Assembly (NCBI RefSeq): GCF_000002235.5
Contig: NW_022145544.1
Span: 1,714,501-1,778,500, forward strand
Length of the DNA stretch: 64,000 nt
Source: Strongylocentrotus purpuratus
Lineage: Eukaryota; Echinodermata; Echinoidea; Camarodonta; Strongylocentrotidae
Direction of reading: 5' to 3'
In this document: positions 44,762 to 58,300 of the stretch, piece by piece
Numbering within the stretch: position 1 is the stretch's first letter
How the letters are laid out: every line of letters starts with the position of its first letter
Notes under the pieces: model-generated
The model's input: only the letters and a program-made list of their open reading frames with translations
Databases searched by the model: none
Told to the model about the DNA's origin: nothing
Made by a program: the position numbers and the translations under genes

Positions 44762-46479
44762 TCTCCCCCTCTCTTTCTCTCTCTGTCTGTCTCTCTGTCT
44801 CTCTCTCTCTCTCTTTCTCTCTTTCTCTCTCTTTTTCTCTCTATTTCTCTCCAGTCTTTTTTTATATATCTACCTCACACTCTCAATTTCCTTTAAATTC
44901 CCTCTCCTCCTTTTCCCTCTCTCGATCTCAAATACCACTTCAAAAGGAGTGAGAGACGACTACTAGTATTTTAGAACTAACCGTGAAAGAAATGATATAG
45001 CCTAGCTAGCCCTATATACGTATAACATTTCGCATATAAAAAATAGCCCTATATAATAAATGGTAATTATGTTAAAATGTATCATTAAAATAGGTTTATT
45101 GGATATGAGCTACATTGATTGAAGACTGAATTTCTCTTCGAATGCTATCATAATTATTATGTACCACAGGTCGATGTAGCCGTCACAACCGCTCAGGCTG
45201 ATCTACATGTGCATCAGAAGTTTCAAAGCCATAAATGGGCGTCAAGATTATGATATCCCATGCAATTAAGCAGTAAGAGCATTGGTTTAACATGACTAGG
45301 TGGGTTTCCCCCACCCCTTTTGTTTTGTTGGTGTAAGTTGATGAGACTGCTTGCATGTGCAGACCGTTTATATTAATGATTATCACAAGGCTTTGGCTAT
45401 AGGCCTTTCTTTATGATTTATCATCAATGTTGTTGCACAACAACAAGCATATTTTGGTCAGTGCAAATTCCCGTGGAGCCCGCCCATGCCCTTGCAGCTC
45501 TTATAAAAACCACATTGTGAAGTTCAATTTTTTAAAGTTTTTTTTTCAGTGTTTTATTTTATTTTTTCAAATGTTTCATTCTTTCTTAATTTCTTTTGTA
45601 AATCTGTTTTTCTTTAGTCCTGCACCCCCCCCTAACTTGGCCAAATTATTTTTTAAGCTGATCATCGCATTCATGTCCTAAAGTTACCCACTTATCTTTT
45701 GCCTATTTCTATATCAAACTTTATCATAAGGTACCGGTAGATTATTTTTGTAGGCCTATATTCTAATGGATCTTCGGATTTGATCAGGTGCCGCCCATTC
45801 AAATTATGTCATTAAAATAAAAAAGGAAATTACTGAGTTAAACATAAATTAGTGAAATAATTGATTTCTCCCGGGAATTTCTCAGTTTAATCAACAAGTA
45901 TGTTTTATTAGTGCAGCAGTGAATGATCCACATAGTCCCATATAAGGGAATATCCGAGGTGTTTTTTCCTCAATTCGTGAGAAAACATTTAGAGCAGCGA
46001 ATAAAATGGGAGGGGGGGTCACGAGCACTGATTTGTTTTTCTCTCCCCAATTCCTGCGAAAATATGAAGCGGCGAATTAGCCAGCCGGTGAATAAGCAGG
46101 GGTTCTGCATGGGGACAACTAATTTTGTTTCCTCAATGGGGTGGGGGGCCGGGGGGGGGCCGGGGGGCATAGATTAAACTCAGATAAAGGGAGTCTTTAA
46201 AATGCTAAGAACACCTAAAACACCCCCTGTTTGCCAAACACCTAAAATACCCTTCCCCCCCCCCCCCTCCTCCCCCTTCTTGATACGCCAATGGTCCCAT
46301 ATATCTTTGGGCCTATGATCGATATAATGAGTGGGTTGATTAATAAGTGTTATGCATGCTTTTAAGTGGAACGAGTTGTCATCAAAACTTTGACTGAGTT
46401 TTTAGGGGTCGATATCTGTTTTACACTCAGAAAAGAAAAAGGTACTGCGCCATCTACGTCTTAAATCAGTTAACATTTA
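44503..46479. promoter_or_regulatory. Head-to-head WASHC4/HIGD1 intergenic (promoter) region
   Basis: About 2 kb separates the WASHC4 start codon (minus) from the HIGD1 leader (plus). It contains a (CT)n microsatellite at 44677-44860, several C or G homopolymers near 46.0-46.3 kb and no protein gene. Both promoters must lie here, but no core element stands out. Confidence 0.4.
44677..44860. repeat. (CT)n microsatellite upstream of WASHC4
   Basis: TCTG, then CT/TCTC runs about 180-360 bases upstream of the WASHC4 start codon, within the shared promoter interval. Confidence 0.9.
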
Positions 46480-46593
46480 GCAGCAGTACAGTGCAGAAGC
46501 AGCAGCAGCAAGTATCAGCTAGTAGCTAGCAGCCTACATCAATCTCGCCGAAGCTGAATTTATCTTGTTTCTTTAGCCGTGCCGGTCTTGCTC
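46480..46593 (+). other. Probable 5' UTR exon and promoter-proximal region of the HIGD1 gene
   Basis: A GTGAGT donor at 46594-46599 follows a CAG-rich leader. An acceptor at 47228-47229 opens the exon carrying the ATG at 47326. No TATA box stands out; the start of transcription is not defined by sequence. Confidence 0.45.
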
Positions 46594-47229
46594 GTGAGTA
46601 TTACCTTTATTTAAAACACCATTGTCTTACTCGATTATGATTCGAAATGTTAAAAGTATAAACTCCTGTTGTAAATTAACTTTGTAGAACACAAAAATGC
46701 ATTCGAGACGTAGCTCTCGCTGCCGGTGCAGAGTCATGCATGATCATGAATGAGGCTTTTGTTGCGTCATTGTGCGTACGTGCAATCTCGTGTACCTATA
46801 ATGTGTGTTACCAAGGTCGAGTTGGTGATGCAAGTTTGAGTGAAGTAATATAATTTGTGAGATATAACTTTTAAAGGCTTTTCTGTCAGTAACCCCTTAA
46901 GTCCTGGATGACAATTTGGCATGCTAATCAGTCACCATGAAGTTGATCTAATGTAAGTGATGAGTTTCTAATGAAAATTGATAAATATAAATCTAGACCT
47001 CTAGATCTATATCTTTTCATGAATAATTTTTTTTTTACTTTAGGTCTATGACTTTCAGTTTCATTTTAGGTAAAATGTAATTTCATAATCATATTTTATT
47101 TTGGTTCATCTAGACCCTTGATTATAAATTGTATTAAAATTACTGACATCAACATCAACTTTTATAAATATGTTAAAAAAGTTATTACTGTATTTTATGC
47201 ATATATTTTCCCTCTTTTCAAAATTCCAG

Positions 47230-47325
47230 GCATATCCTGTCCTCGACATCTTGCAAAAATCTGAAGTTTGGAAATATATTGAACCAATTTAAGGAGTTTG
47301 TCTTTCCATCGATCATCGTTTCAAA
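47230..47325 (+). other. 5' UTR part of HIGD1 exon 2
   Basis: Follows the TTCCAG acceptor at 47224-47229 and runs to the ATG at 47326. It contains an in-frame TAA upstream of the start, supporting the chosen ATG. Confidence 0.5.
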
Positions 47326-47657
47326 ATGTCCAGGCCTGTAATAGAATATGAAACTGAGTCGGCGACTGACAAGCTGAAAAGGAAAGCCCTTGCCGATCCA
47401 TATGTACCAGTTGGTGAGGTTCAAATTTTGGTTCAAATTTAATCTTTTTTAATAATTTTAAAAACAAATGTATACATTAAATAAAGGAGAGATGCACTTG
47501 ATCTTATTACTTATAATTCTGTTGAGAGACAAACAGATGTTAGCTTTGACACAGAGCTCACAACCTGCTTGGTCTTAGGCCATGTAAAATTGATTTCATG
47601 TTGATCGTCCCCGCCCGCTTCCTTTTTGGGGGCCGCCTCCTATTTTTTGTTATTTGT

Positions 47658-47704
<47 letters not shown>

Positions 47705-48845
47705 ATTTTTTTTTTTTTTTGAAAGAAAAAAAACATGAAAAACACTGCTAAAATGGCTCTATTTCTGATTTAAAAAAAAAAAAATTGTCGGCGGCCATCT
47801 TGAAAAAAAATAGCCTCGACTGTCAGGGAAAATGTACCGAGCAGCCATTTTGAGCGGCCATTTTGAAATATCAAATATCAAATAACATGGTACACCCTCC
47901 TCCTCTTTTTCAAAAAATCCGGACGATCAACATGTAATCAATTTTACATGGCCTTAGTTCAGTTCAATATTTTTTTTCAATTTAATTCCTTCTTAAGAAA
48001 AAAGGTGTACAATATAAAACATTCAAATTCTGTATTATATTACAAATAAATACATATGAAACAGCATAAACATAAATTTTACATGATTATGAATGATGAT
48101 ATAACAAAAATTTGGTATAGCTGTTCAAAAACCCTACAAGGGTTTGTCTCGATCTTGAGACAGCTTCAATGTAATATATGATTTGGTAGATAGATCGCGT
48201 GGAATAAATGTGTGATAGTGCCAGTAGAATAACTATGAATTATAATTCTTAAAAAACACACTCGATCATTAACGTTATTAGCATACCATGTTGCCTCGAT
48301 GCATGTTGCACTTTCAGCATAATAAGGACAATTTATAAATTATAGTGTATATACATACATGTATATGCCTTGAATAAAGTGTCTCTTTGTCTTCTTAGAA
48401 GTGGTTCTTGATAAAGATTGAAAACTAATTTAGTTATTTTAACAAATTTCACATAAAATCACATTGAGATATATATATATATATATATATATAGGTAGAA
48501 AAAACAGAATTAAAAAAAAAAAAAAAATGCTTTTGGGGTACTTTTGATATTTACCTTTATTATGTACCATCATTTATACATTATCAATTTCAACTTAAAT
48601 GTCATATTTCAGTGCAGATCTTTATCGATGTATCTTTTGTATTTGTTTCCACTTCCACAGGTATCTTGGGATTCGTTGGTGCCTTAGCATGGGGTGCCTA
48701 CTCGTACAAGAGCCGTGGGAACACGTCCACATCCATCTTCCTGATGAGGCTTCGAGTTGTGGCCCAGACTTGTGTGGTGGGAGCCATGGCCGTTGGGGCA
48801 GGAGTGACGATGTGGAAGAGAAGTTCTCCAGATAAGGAGACATAA
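47326..48845 (+). CDS. HIGD1A: HIG1 domain family member (HIGD1A-like), two coding exons
   Basis: CDS 47326-47413 joined to 48661-48845 through a split Gly codon gives 90 residues. This matches the usual HIGD1A length of 90-95. Family members sit in the mitochondrial inner membrane as a two-helix hairpin and help assemble or stabilise respiratory complexes (related to yeast Rcf1). Residues 1-29 form a charged N-terminal part ('ESATDKLKRKALADPYVPVG'). Helix 1 is 'GILGFVGALAWGAYSY'. The HIG1 loop contains 'IFLMRLRVVAQ', followed by helix 2, 'CVVGAMAVGAGVTMW'. The basic tail 'KRSSPDKET' ends at TAA 48843-48845. A leader exon ending at 46593 and an acceptor at 47228-47229 give the 5' UTR. The exact paralogue (HIGD1A, B or C) cannot be told, so the symbol is by best resemblance. 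Confidence 0.9.
47578..47953. mobile_element. Harbinger-like MITE in the HIGD1 intron
   Basis: GGCCATGTAAAATTGATTTC...GTTGATCGTCC at the left, mirrored by GGACGATCAACATG...CATGGCC at the right. Flanked by TTA on both sides (47575-47577, 47954-47956). The 3-bp TTA duplication suggests PIF/Harbinger. The interior carries a poly(T) run of roughly 60 bases. Confidence 0.7.
48466..48494. repeat. (AT)n microsatellite
   Basis: Alternating AT run in the HIGD1 intron, 170 bases before exon 3. Confidence 0.85.
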
Positions 48846-51500
48846 TTCTAGAGATCACATACATGTACATGTATGTGAAAGATATGCTAGGATTGCCAAA
48901 TTGAGGGATAGGAAAAACGAAGTTACAAACTTCATTTGTGTCACCTGTTGCTAAAATGAAGTGCCGGTCTCTGTGTGTTTTCTTAAATGTAAAAGACCTA
49001 ACATTTTTCTGTCAAGTTTTGATGTAGATTTGTAACACCAGGGACAATTGAATTTCAGTTTTATTCATAACTTTTATTTCTGTAGTATATGAAGAAATCA
49101 TAGCTTGCATGTGCACATTTATGGCATATTAAATTAAGTAGAGTGATAAAAAAAACATGATTTTTATTTTTAATGCCACAGAGAGATCAAAGTTACAAAA
49201 GTTATATAATTTCAAAGTCTGCTTGATGCATATTTATTTCCTTGCTTTGACAGCAATAAAACTCTTTTAATATCTTTATGGTGATGAACATTCAGAAAAA
49301 GGTAATTGCTATTTATGATTTACAAACCAATAAAGAGAAACAGCTCAAAAGTAAAAGACGTGTTAGTCTACATTAATGTACAACCTGTAAGAAACTGCAC
49401 TGACATAAAATGTGTAAGAGCTAATTAAAAAATTTTATAATTATTTATTTGAATAAAGTGAGCATTCTTTAAGGCTCATGTTTAGGGCAACATGCTGATT
49501 TTTTTTTAATGTTTTGAGTCGAGTCATACTTATCCCATTTTTTAGTGATTCCTTTTTGTGCAAATTCTATGCAGGAGACTTCAAAATGGAGGGGGAGATA
49601 AAAGCACAATAACATGAATATATCATGTGCTTTTCTTGCCAGAACTATATGTTTCCTGTCATTGTGACAAACAGGAATCTCAGTAGAACTTAGGAAGCAT
49701 CCTGAAATATTGTAATGGCCTGATCGCACAGAGGCCATCAAACATGAATGATATCTACCATGAGACAGGTTGCCTGAAAAATGTCATTTTCCCTGACAGT
49801 TTTTATGAGGCAAGACTTTAGAACTTTGATGACTGTTTGCAGAAAGGATATATACATGTAGTTGCATAGTTTGTTTGAAATGAGACCAAATGGATAATAA
49901 TGGTTGCAGTGAAAAAAATGTATTGAGAAATGAGATGAAAATTAAGAAGTATGTAGGATACAGTTGGCTGAAATGAGATTGATGTTCATGTATATGTAAG
50001 GTTTTGTTAACTTTAACATGTTTTCATCTTCCAAGTTTAGCATTGTCATTCGTATGCTGCGTGATAAGATATTCTTACTAAAAGTTATTTTACGAAATAC
50101 CGTGCAGACCGACTCATGATGGAATGTTCCCGTGAAAGAGAAATGGAAGTATGCATTGAGCAAGATATTTTTATGATTCAGCTGAATGGAAGTTGAATCC
50201 TATCCATCTCATTTAATGTATAATCACCTTGTACATTACTTTTAATGAATGTGTGTGTGAGTGTGTAATTGCTGAATAGAATAAAATATGGAAACTTATT
50301 CAGGAAATAGCTCTTGAATTTTAATAATTTGCCAACATTGTATGTACCACAATTTTTCAGCATTCAGTAAATATCAAGAGAAATGTCAGTGATGATGTAA
50401 GATTTTAGGTGCTGTTTCCCGTACCGGTATTTCTGTTGCTTATGCCATGCTAAAGAAATATTGCAATACGATTACATCTAGTATTAATCATGCTTTGTGC
50501 AAATCTTTAATTTTGTTTTTAGTTATTTGAATGTTCATGTAATCAGCAAATAATGTTTTCTTTATTCATGTAAAGAGTGCCATTGTCAGTTTTGACCAGC
50601 CAAATTCTACTATTCTTTCTGATTATTTACATTTGCAGAAAGCAGGGAGATATGATTTTCATTCCTTGCAGAAAACTTGCATATATTCAAGATTGAGACT
50701 TTAAAAAGAAGCATGGTTTCCAACTTTCTTCATAAAATCCGAGTACACACGTTTGTAAAATTGGTTGCGCTGTAAGGCCTAAATGAACCATCTCAATATT
50801 TTACTTCATTACTGCTTGTAAGCAAATTCTATAAAGAGTAGGGGAGCTGGAAGACTGAACAGTCAAATTCTGCTTTTGGCCAACATGCTCAACCAGTTAT
50901 TATAGCCGATGCTACAATGTCTATCAGCTTTGCTTTGCAAAGGTAATTTAATGCAATTTACTGCAGAGAATAAGGTTCAGAAAATCCCAGTATTCTGAAA
51001 ATTAAGGCCTACACTTGATTTCAGAAGGCATTTTAAAACAATGTAAACTTATAAAGATGAGACATGTAAAACATGTACCTTTTCCAGTAGTATCCAGTAT
51101 ATATCTCATTGTATTTTAGCAGGATTCGCTTGTGAATGTATTTTCATAGAATATACATGTATATGTACATGGCTCTATATTGGTTACCAAAATGGATCTG
51201 TTTTTATGGTAGTATAGTATGACTGTACTTATATAATTTTGTGCATATGCTATAAAATAGAGAGCTAATGAACAAAAAGTTTGTTTATTTTCTTCTATTA
51301 TAAGCAATGAGTGGAAGAAGGGTTCAGATTATAAGCAATGTTCTTTATTGCGTGTGTGTGCTTGTGTGTGAGATTTGCAGAAAGAGATTGAGAAGGGGGG
51401 AGGGTGGTATAAATATATAATTCTGGTACTTTACCTTCCTAATAAATTCACAGCAGTTACTTTGAAAGTAATACACAGTATGGAATAAACCAAAAGAAAA
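48846..51500 (+). other. HIGD1 3' UTR and downstream A+T-rich DNA
   Basis: No coding exon seen. AATAAA at 49255-49260 would give a UTR of about 430 bases; further AATAAA hexamers occur downstream (for example near 49.45, 50.28 and 51.44 kb). A (TG)n-like stretch lies near 51.34-51.37 kb. Confidence 0.4.
49255..49260 (+). terminator. Candidate poly(A) signal of HIGD1
   Basis: First canonical AATAAA after the stop codon, about 410 bases downstream. Later hexamers could also be used. Confidence 0.35.
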
Positions 51501-53339
51501 GTCGGACACAAAGGAATATTACACAAAAGTGACTAGAAAATTTATTTGATTGCTACAAAATAAGTGAAATATTAGAAAGCATGCTCACATAGTTTATAAT
51601 TCTAGATCAATAAGGAGGATTATATACATAATTATCAGCAGATATGTGTAGGCATTTGTCTAGCTGTAGGTACAAGTTGGAAATACACGAAAGTATGTAT
51701 TCCTAAGACATTCTCAAATTTCTATTGCTTTTCAATACAGAAAAAATTTCACTGGCATGCTTTATCAGATCTCAATAAACAGATTAATTGCATATAGCTA
51801 CATTATATCTCTGATCAGAATATTGGAGAATAATAATAAGGTTTCTATTTGTTACAATTACTTAAAAGTACAAGATTGTTCAAAACTTCAAATAGCATAA
51901 TGTCCATGTACATGTAATTGCCACTCATCATCTCACGTCAAGCAGAAGCCAAGGATATAGGTTCATTTTAAACCAGCTGTATTCCAAAAATAGATATTTA
52001 CTATGTTATAAAATTGTTTCAAATTTTTCTCCAATAAAACAAACTCAATATAAGGGAATACGTTAATTACATTTGGGACATTATTACATCGATCAAAGAA
52101 TCCACAAAGGTGACATATAATTTGCTGTAGTTAATTGCAATCCCAATATGTGTCGGGGGGTGAAAAGAGGCATATAGCCTTAATGAATACCAAACATTTG
52201 CCTGGAACCTGCAGTCAAAAAGTGTCACACTCTTGCATCAAAATTATTCAGATGAGATGAATAATGAATTAACTTATGAAATAGCACCATAAAAATAAAT
52301 CTTAATTCAAGATATACCTCACACGCCAGATTTTCTGTGTCAAGATCTCTGATCTTTAAAAAAATCTATGCCCCCATGCAAAATCATTTAAAAAATTAAT
52401 TTACAAAAATGTCCTTCACTTGTTCATGCTACATAAATATCAATCACAAAAAGTTAAAGCAAATACTTACAAAAACTAGACATCTAAACAAAAATTCCCC
52501 ATTGTAATTGTTCCTGATGATCATGCTCACAATCTTTTGCAAAAGCTAACTTTCTCACTATCATATTTCTCTAAGCAAAGTCTCTGCATCATATTTGGGA
52601 GTTAAGTTTCAACCACATACTGCAGCAGTGTTTGGGTTGCAAATTATGAGCTTAGCTGTAAAATTAACAAATGTATATTTGACAAATCCTTTCTTTTTCA
52701 TGTAGAATCAGCTCTTCAAAATCAATTGTACCCCCTTAAATTTGTATCAATTTGAATTAAATTGATTTACATATTCTGTAATACTGATGACCTGATATGG
52801 GATTTTTTTTGTATTCGCTAAAGAATATAATTTACATAATTTCAATGAAAGAAACTTCTAAATACACAATAGGGCATGCAAAAAGACAGGCAAACAATAA
52901 ATATTGCTATAATTTGACAGCTAACAAACACAATAATTTAAGTTGGGATTCTACTAATATTTACAAACAGCTTTTAGGAAAGAAAAAAAAAAAAAGCTAA
53001 TTAATCTTCTCCATTGTAATTTAACAACTTATGATCATATATTAAATGAACTCTAACTTGAATGTAAACAAATTGAACTGGTAGAAATACAAAATCGGGA
53101 AGCCAACTAAATGAATATTACCATTTCTATCATAATAGAATGGTATGTTGTTCTTCTCATCTCTGTGCAATACAAGATACAGTTTGAGTGTGACATTGTT
53201 AGAGACAAAGTTCCTTCACAGTAATTAAATGCCTATACATACACATTGTTGACTTTAAGGAAATCAAAGCACAAAATATCATGATATTTTTAAAGTGACA
53301 GCACTTAGTAGGTATGTCAGGTGAATGCTCTGTCGATCA

Positions 53340-53465
53340 AACCCAAAATGTATGTAGCATTTTTATTCCAATACTACACTTTTCCTCTTAGTCAATCAAA
53401 CACAAGAATTGATGTAGCATTTTTATTCCAATACTACAATTTTACTCTTTAGTCTTTAACTTGTA
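53340..53465. repeat. Short tandem duplication
   Basis: GTAGCATTTTTATTCCAATA appears twice about 57 bases apart, with matching flanks. Confidence 0.7.
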
Positions 53466-54184
53466 CGTAGAACCTAATGATAGATTGTATGTAACATTAT
53501 GCTTGCACATCATTCAATTTTCTATAAAATATATAAGTTGGCAGTATGGTGTGCCATGCAACTTTATTTTGTCAAAAACTATTTTTAATAATCAAAATAC
53601 ATAAGTAAAACCAACAATTTTTCATCAAATAGTCAAACATTAAGACTTAAATCATCAAGTGTTAACCCAAAATCCTGACTCATCTGCTATATAAATAGAA
53701 AAGGAAGCCCACACACACTTCATTTTGATAAAAATAAAATACATATATATTTTTTGATTGTAATCTGAAGAACCACTAACATGTACCTTAATATAAAGAT
53801 TAGATGAGAAAGAAGAGGAAAAATAAATCAATATGAAGCTTGATCTACAATAACGTGTAAAGTAACTAAATTTCTTTCTAGAAGTTCCTTCTATTTCTAT
53901 CTAAACAAGAATACTTAAATATCATAAGGTACAATTATCATTCAGAACAAATATCTTTCAATCAATACATCAAGATAATAATAAAAGAAAGACATGATTA
54001 CATGTCACTAGGCAAGTTACTGACACAGAAGATGGTGGTATAAAAGGGGAAAATCACTCAAAATTTGATGCAAATAAATATTATGAGGGTAAACATACAT
54101 CATTTTGAAGATGAGAATATTGATTGTTATACTTGATTTACAAATACACATAGAATTACAGGGGAAAGTAGATACAAACTGGGG

Positions 54185-54325
54185 GAAAAGAGATAGAAAG
54201 AGAGACGGAGATAGAGAGACAGAGATAGAGACAAAGAGAGAGGGAGGGAGGGAGGGAGGGAGGGGAGAGGGAGAGAAAGAGAAAGAGGGAGAGGGAGAGA
54301 GAGAGAGAGAGAGAGGGGGGAGGGA
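54185..54325. repeat. (GA)n/(GGGA)n microsatellite
   Basis: GAGA, GGGAGG and AGAGAG runs between HIGD1 and RSU1. Confidence 0.9.
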
Positions 54326-55306
54326 GGATAATTAGCAGGACAAAAGTGTGTTAAGAATGGACAAAAGCCTATTCCTGACTTTGCACATGGTTAACATCTA
54401 TCTCTCAATTCTATTTGGCACTTTTCACCTTACTGCTTACAATTTTGCTTCAAATTTTGCTTTGCTGAAAAATGTCCTTTCTTTACCAAATGACATCATG
54501 AAATATGTCAACCATTGTCCTGCCTGTATGTAACTTATTGGTCTTTTAACTGATTTATCTATTTATCCAACTCATCTTATCTAATTCAATTTGTTAAATA
54601 ATAATCCATTACCTTGAATAACCATTGTCTGTAATAACCAGTAATCCTCATGTTGTCTACTACCACCTTGTTCAATCATGCACAGTGGGTACCTAACAAT
54701 TTGTCAGTAATATATACAGAAATGGCTACCCGGTATTACACAATTTGATTACCTGTAGACATCAAGTCATTACCCTTTTTTACTGTTGGACAAATTTACT
54801 ACCGGTATTGGACAAATTTACTATTAGACAAGAAGATCATTGCATCCAGGAACCCGGGAGAGACTTTTAAAGTAGGGATACTGAAGGATGCCTTTGCACT
54901 CACAGGACCCCTGCCGCCCAAGCACCATTAGCAAGTTTTCTTACGGCGACGCAAGTGCTGACTATGGGGTATTTAAATGAGCTCGCCACTCTGTACTCCC
55001 GAGGCTAATACGGCTGAATACCGTCATAGGTTTGGACGCTACGTGAAAATTTTCGCTCTGAGTGCGACCACCGGCTAAGATTGGCGTTGTAGAAGGCCAC
55101 GTCGCCGCTTGCGAAAACTAGCTAGTGTCTAATACCAAGTGATCTGCAAGACTGTAAGCAGCCGCCGGCTTCCAGCTCCATGTTTACATTGTATGATCAT
55201 AGATGAGTTGGTGTTGTATTCCGACATTATAAAAGGGGGGTTTAGACCAAGGGGGAACCTACTGGCCTGTATTATATTGTTCTATAATGAGATGTTCCAT
55301 CAATTT

Positions 55307-58300
55307 TCACTTCTTGCCATAGATCTCCCTCCTGCTGATCTTCTTAGCCTTGGCGTTGGTCTTAGGAGGAGGTGCTGCTCCTGCTTGAACATGTCTGCCG
55401 TACAAACTGGACGGGAAACAAAAGCAGATGACACGCTTTGAGCTCCAGATCATGAAGCTTCTAGCTACTGTAAATCATATTCTAACTTATTTTCGAAGTT
55501 TTCTTAGACAAATGACTCGACAACTAAACATAGAAGTTTTGACAGAATGTATATATATACAGTGAAACCTGTCTACCGCGAACGCCCAAGGGAAATACAA
55601 AAAGTGGTCTTTGTAGACAGGTACCTTTAGTACATGTTTCGATGAGAAACCATTTTCAAGGGGAACCAAAAAATGTGATTTTTGTAGACAGGTGGTCACT
55701 AAAGCAGGTTTGTCTGTATAATCTTATGTGATTTCTTGGGACACAATCATGACAACCGAAATTCACAAATACTAATTCACAAAGTCTACCCAGCTCCATT
55801 TTGATTTTAAATAATCAACTACCCGTTACATGTTTTTTTTTCTGCAGTTTTGAGAGTTGACATGGCTCCACATATCCCTTTTTCACAGAGATTTGGCCTG
55901 CAAAGTTTTAGGGTTTGGAGGGTTTGGAGTTGAAATTTGGGATCCCGTGTGCACCAAACCCATTAATATCAACCCCTGGTTTGTTAAACAATGATATGCA
56001 TTAGGTTACTTACTACTTGTATGTTTCTGATCTGATGTAATCAAAGACATGCGACGCGCCCACTTGGAACTGGTCAGCAATTGGTGGTACCCAAGGATTG
56101 TGCTCTGCTTTCATGATGTTCCTACCAGTGTACAGATCAAGTTTACCTGAAAATACAAAAGACATGCATAGTGCTCACCAAACATTATCATGAAGAAATT
56201 AAAGTGACACAGTAACATGGCCTCAAAATGTGAAACAAAATCCTGGATTTAGCTCATGCTGCATTCATAACTATAAACCTTTAGGTCAGTCAGGAATCCC
56301 ATGAATTTTACAAGCCGATCGCCTGTCTGATTATCAAGATATTTAAGATTGGAAATCGAAATTTCATTTTTCCTTTTCCTAACAGTTTTTATGACACTAC
56401 AGACTATTGGGGAAAATGAGTATGGTAAAACCGGTCACTCCAAGATTTTTACTTTTTTGAGGCACTTCATGATCATGTTGAAGTGCAATTTTTTTAGAGC
56501 TTCAATATTACACCATATCACAGACACTAATAACACGTAGGGCAATGCATCTCAGATTTTCAGTGTTAAACGATGCCTTTAAGAAAAGTAATATGGCCCA
56601 GTGTAAGAGATGAAAAGATGAGTCAAAGATTACTGCAGAGATTACTGTTGGACATCACTCTTATGAAGTCTATTGTACATATACCGGTAATCCTGAAAAT
56701 AATAAACACTTTAATTAAACATCTCTGTTGTATGTAACACAAAGTCACACCAAAGTCATATGAAATAGAAGAATCCTTCCTCTGATTATTCGATTTCATA
56801 TCAATGTTACAAAAAACAAAACAAAAATCCTTTTATGTACACAACATATTCACCAGTCTATCAAACCAACACCTTTTAACCAGTAAGAAAGTCAAGATGT
56901 AAGCTCTAAAATGTGTACATTTTAGGACTTTGTGTACAGAAGTAAGCTGATCAAAATGTTTATCATCCACTTTCCTGACTTCCTAGCATAATTATTTCTA
57001 GACATTTTTTTTTCCTCAACCCCTCCCCCCCCCGACAAAAAATCAATAAAAAAAATCGGGGGGGGGGGGGGGGATTGCATCCAACAACATTCCCCCCCCC
57101 CCCCCCCTCTTTTGAGTAAGAAAATTGAGGGAAAAAATCAGGAAAAAAATCAGGAAAAATAGGTTAAAATCGGGAAAAAATTGGGTAATTATCAGGTTTG
57201 AAACTTACCGAGCTCTGGGGGCAGAACTGTGATTCTGTTGCCTTGAATATGAAGCTCCTTGAGCTTCACAAGCTGTCCAATGGCTTTAGGGAGAGCGATG
57301 AGGTCATTGTCTCTTACACCCAACTATATTTAGGTAACCAAGGTAACAACTTGTCATTGATCAGCTCAAAGAATGCAATTGAAAACAGAATAATGTCATA
57401 GAGTTTATCAGAATAATGAGGAAAAATTATAGTTTATGATAGCATACGTGATGAAATCATGAACGGGGGCCCATTTCATTAAACTTGTTATCTATAACAA
57501 TTGCTAATTTTCTATGACAAATTTGCTCTCAGCCAATCAGATGCCATGATTTCAGTAGCTTATAACAGTAGCTTGTAACTTGTTATTGATAACAAGTTTT
57601 ATAAAACAGGGTCCTGATGTGAAAAAATGTCATGCAAGATTATTCATACTCTATTTAATTCACAGTTTATAAAAATTACTGCAAGGACATCTATTTAGGT
57701 AAATAATAAGAACCTTGCACAAAAAAAGACATAACGATATTCAAACAGGTTATCTTTTATTTTCCAATAACAAATATACTGAAAAATTGCATCTAGAGGC
57801 ACAGTACAAATGTAATTGAATCAGAACCAATTTTTGGACCATTAAGTAAGTTTATCATTTTAAAACACATGTAGTTTATTACTTACCACTTCCAACTTAG
57901 TGAGTTGACCAATTTCTTCAGGAAGTAATTCAAAGTCATTGTCGCTCAAATATAGAGCCCTCAGTGTGTCTAAAATGGAAAAGTATTAACAGCTATGAAA
58001 ACATTGAACGCATCACACATTAACTAAACCTGCCTCCTAAAAATGATATAATAAGATTTGGAGTACCTGTAATATCACCAACAATTCTGCTCATTTTGTT
58101 GCACAATAATTGTATTTTTAGAAAATTAAATGATATTACAGAAGCTACATGAGATTGATGGAGCAGGAAGACTGAAAGAAAAGATTTAAAATATAATTAC
58201 AGAATTGTTGACAGAGTTAATGTTGGAAATTTGGAAGAGTATATTCACAGAGAAATAATGAAATTTCATCTAAAACAAAAATGACACATTTTCAGAATAC

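Larger units (their letters stand above)
51501..55306. other. Convergent HIGD1/RSU1 spacer, probably largely RSU1 3' UTR
   Basis: A+T-rich with no spliced coding sequence. It contains a short tandem duplication (53.34-53.46 kb), a (GA)n tract (54.19-54.32 kb) and a G+C-richer block of unknown origin (54.84-55.14 kb). How much is RSU1 3' UTR cannot be told from sequence. Confidence 0.35.

Noticed and set aside
44624..44896. Ser/Leu-rich ORF of 90 codons
   Set aside because: Translation of the CT microsatellite upstream of WASHC4.
54105..54335. Glu/Arg/Gly-rich ORF
   Set aside because: Translation of a GA/GGGA microsatellite.
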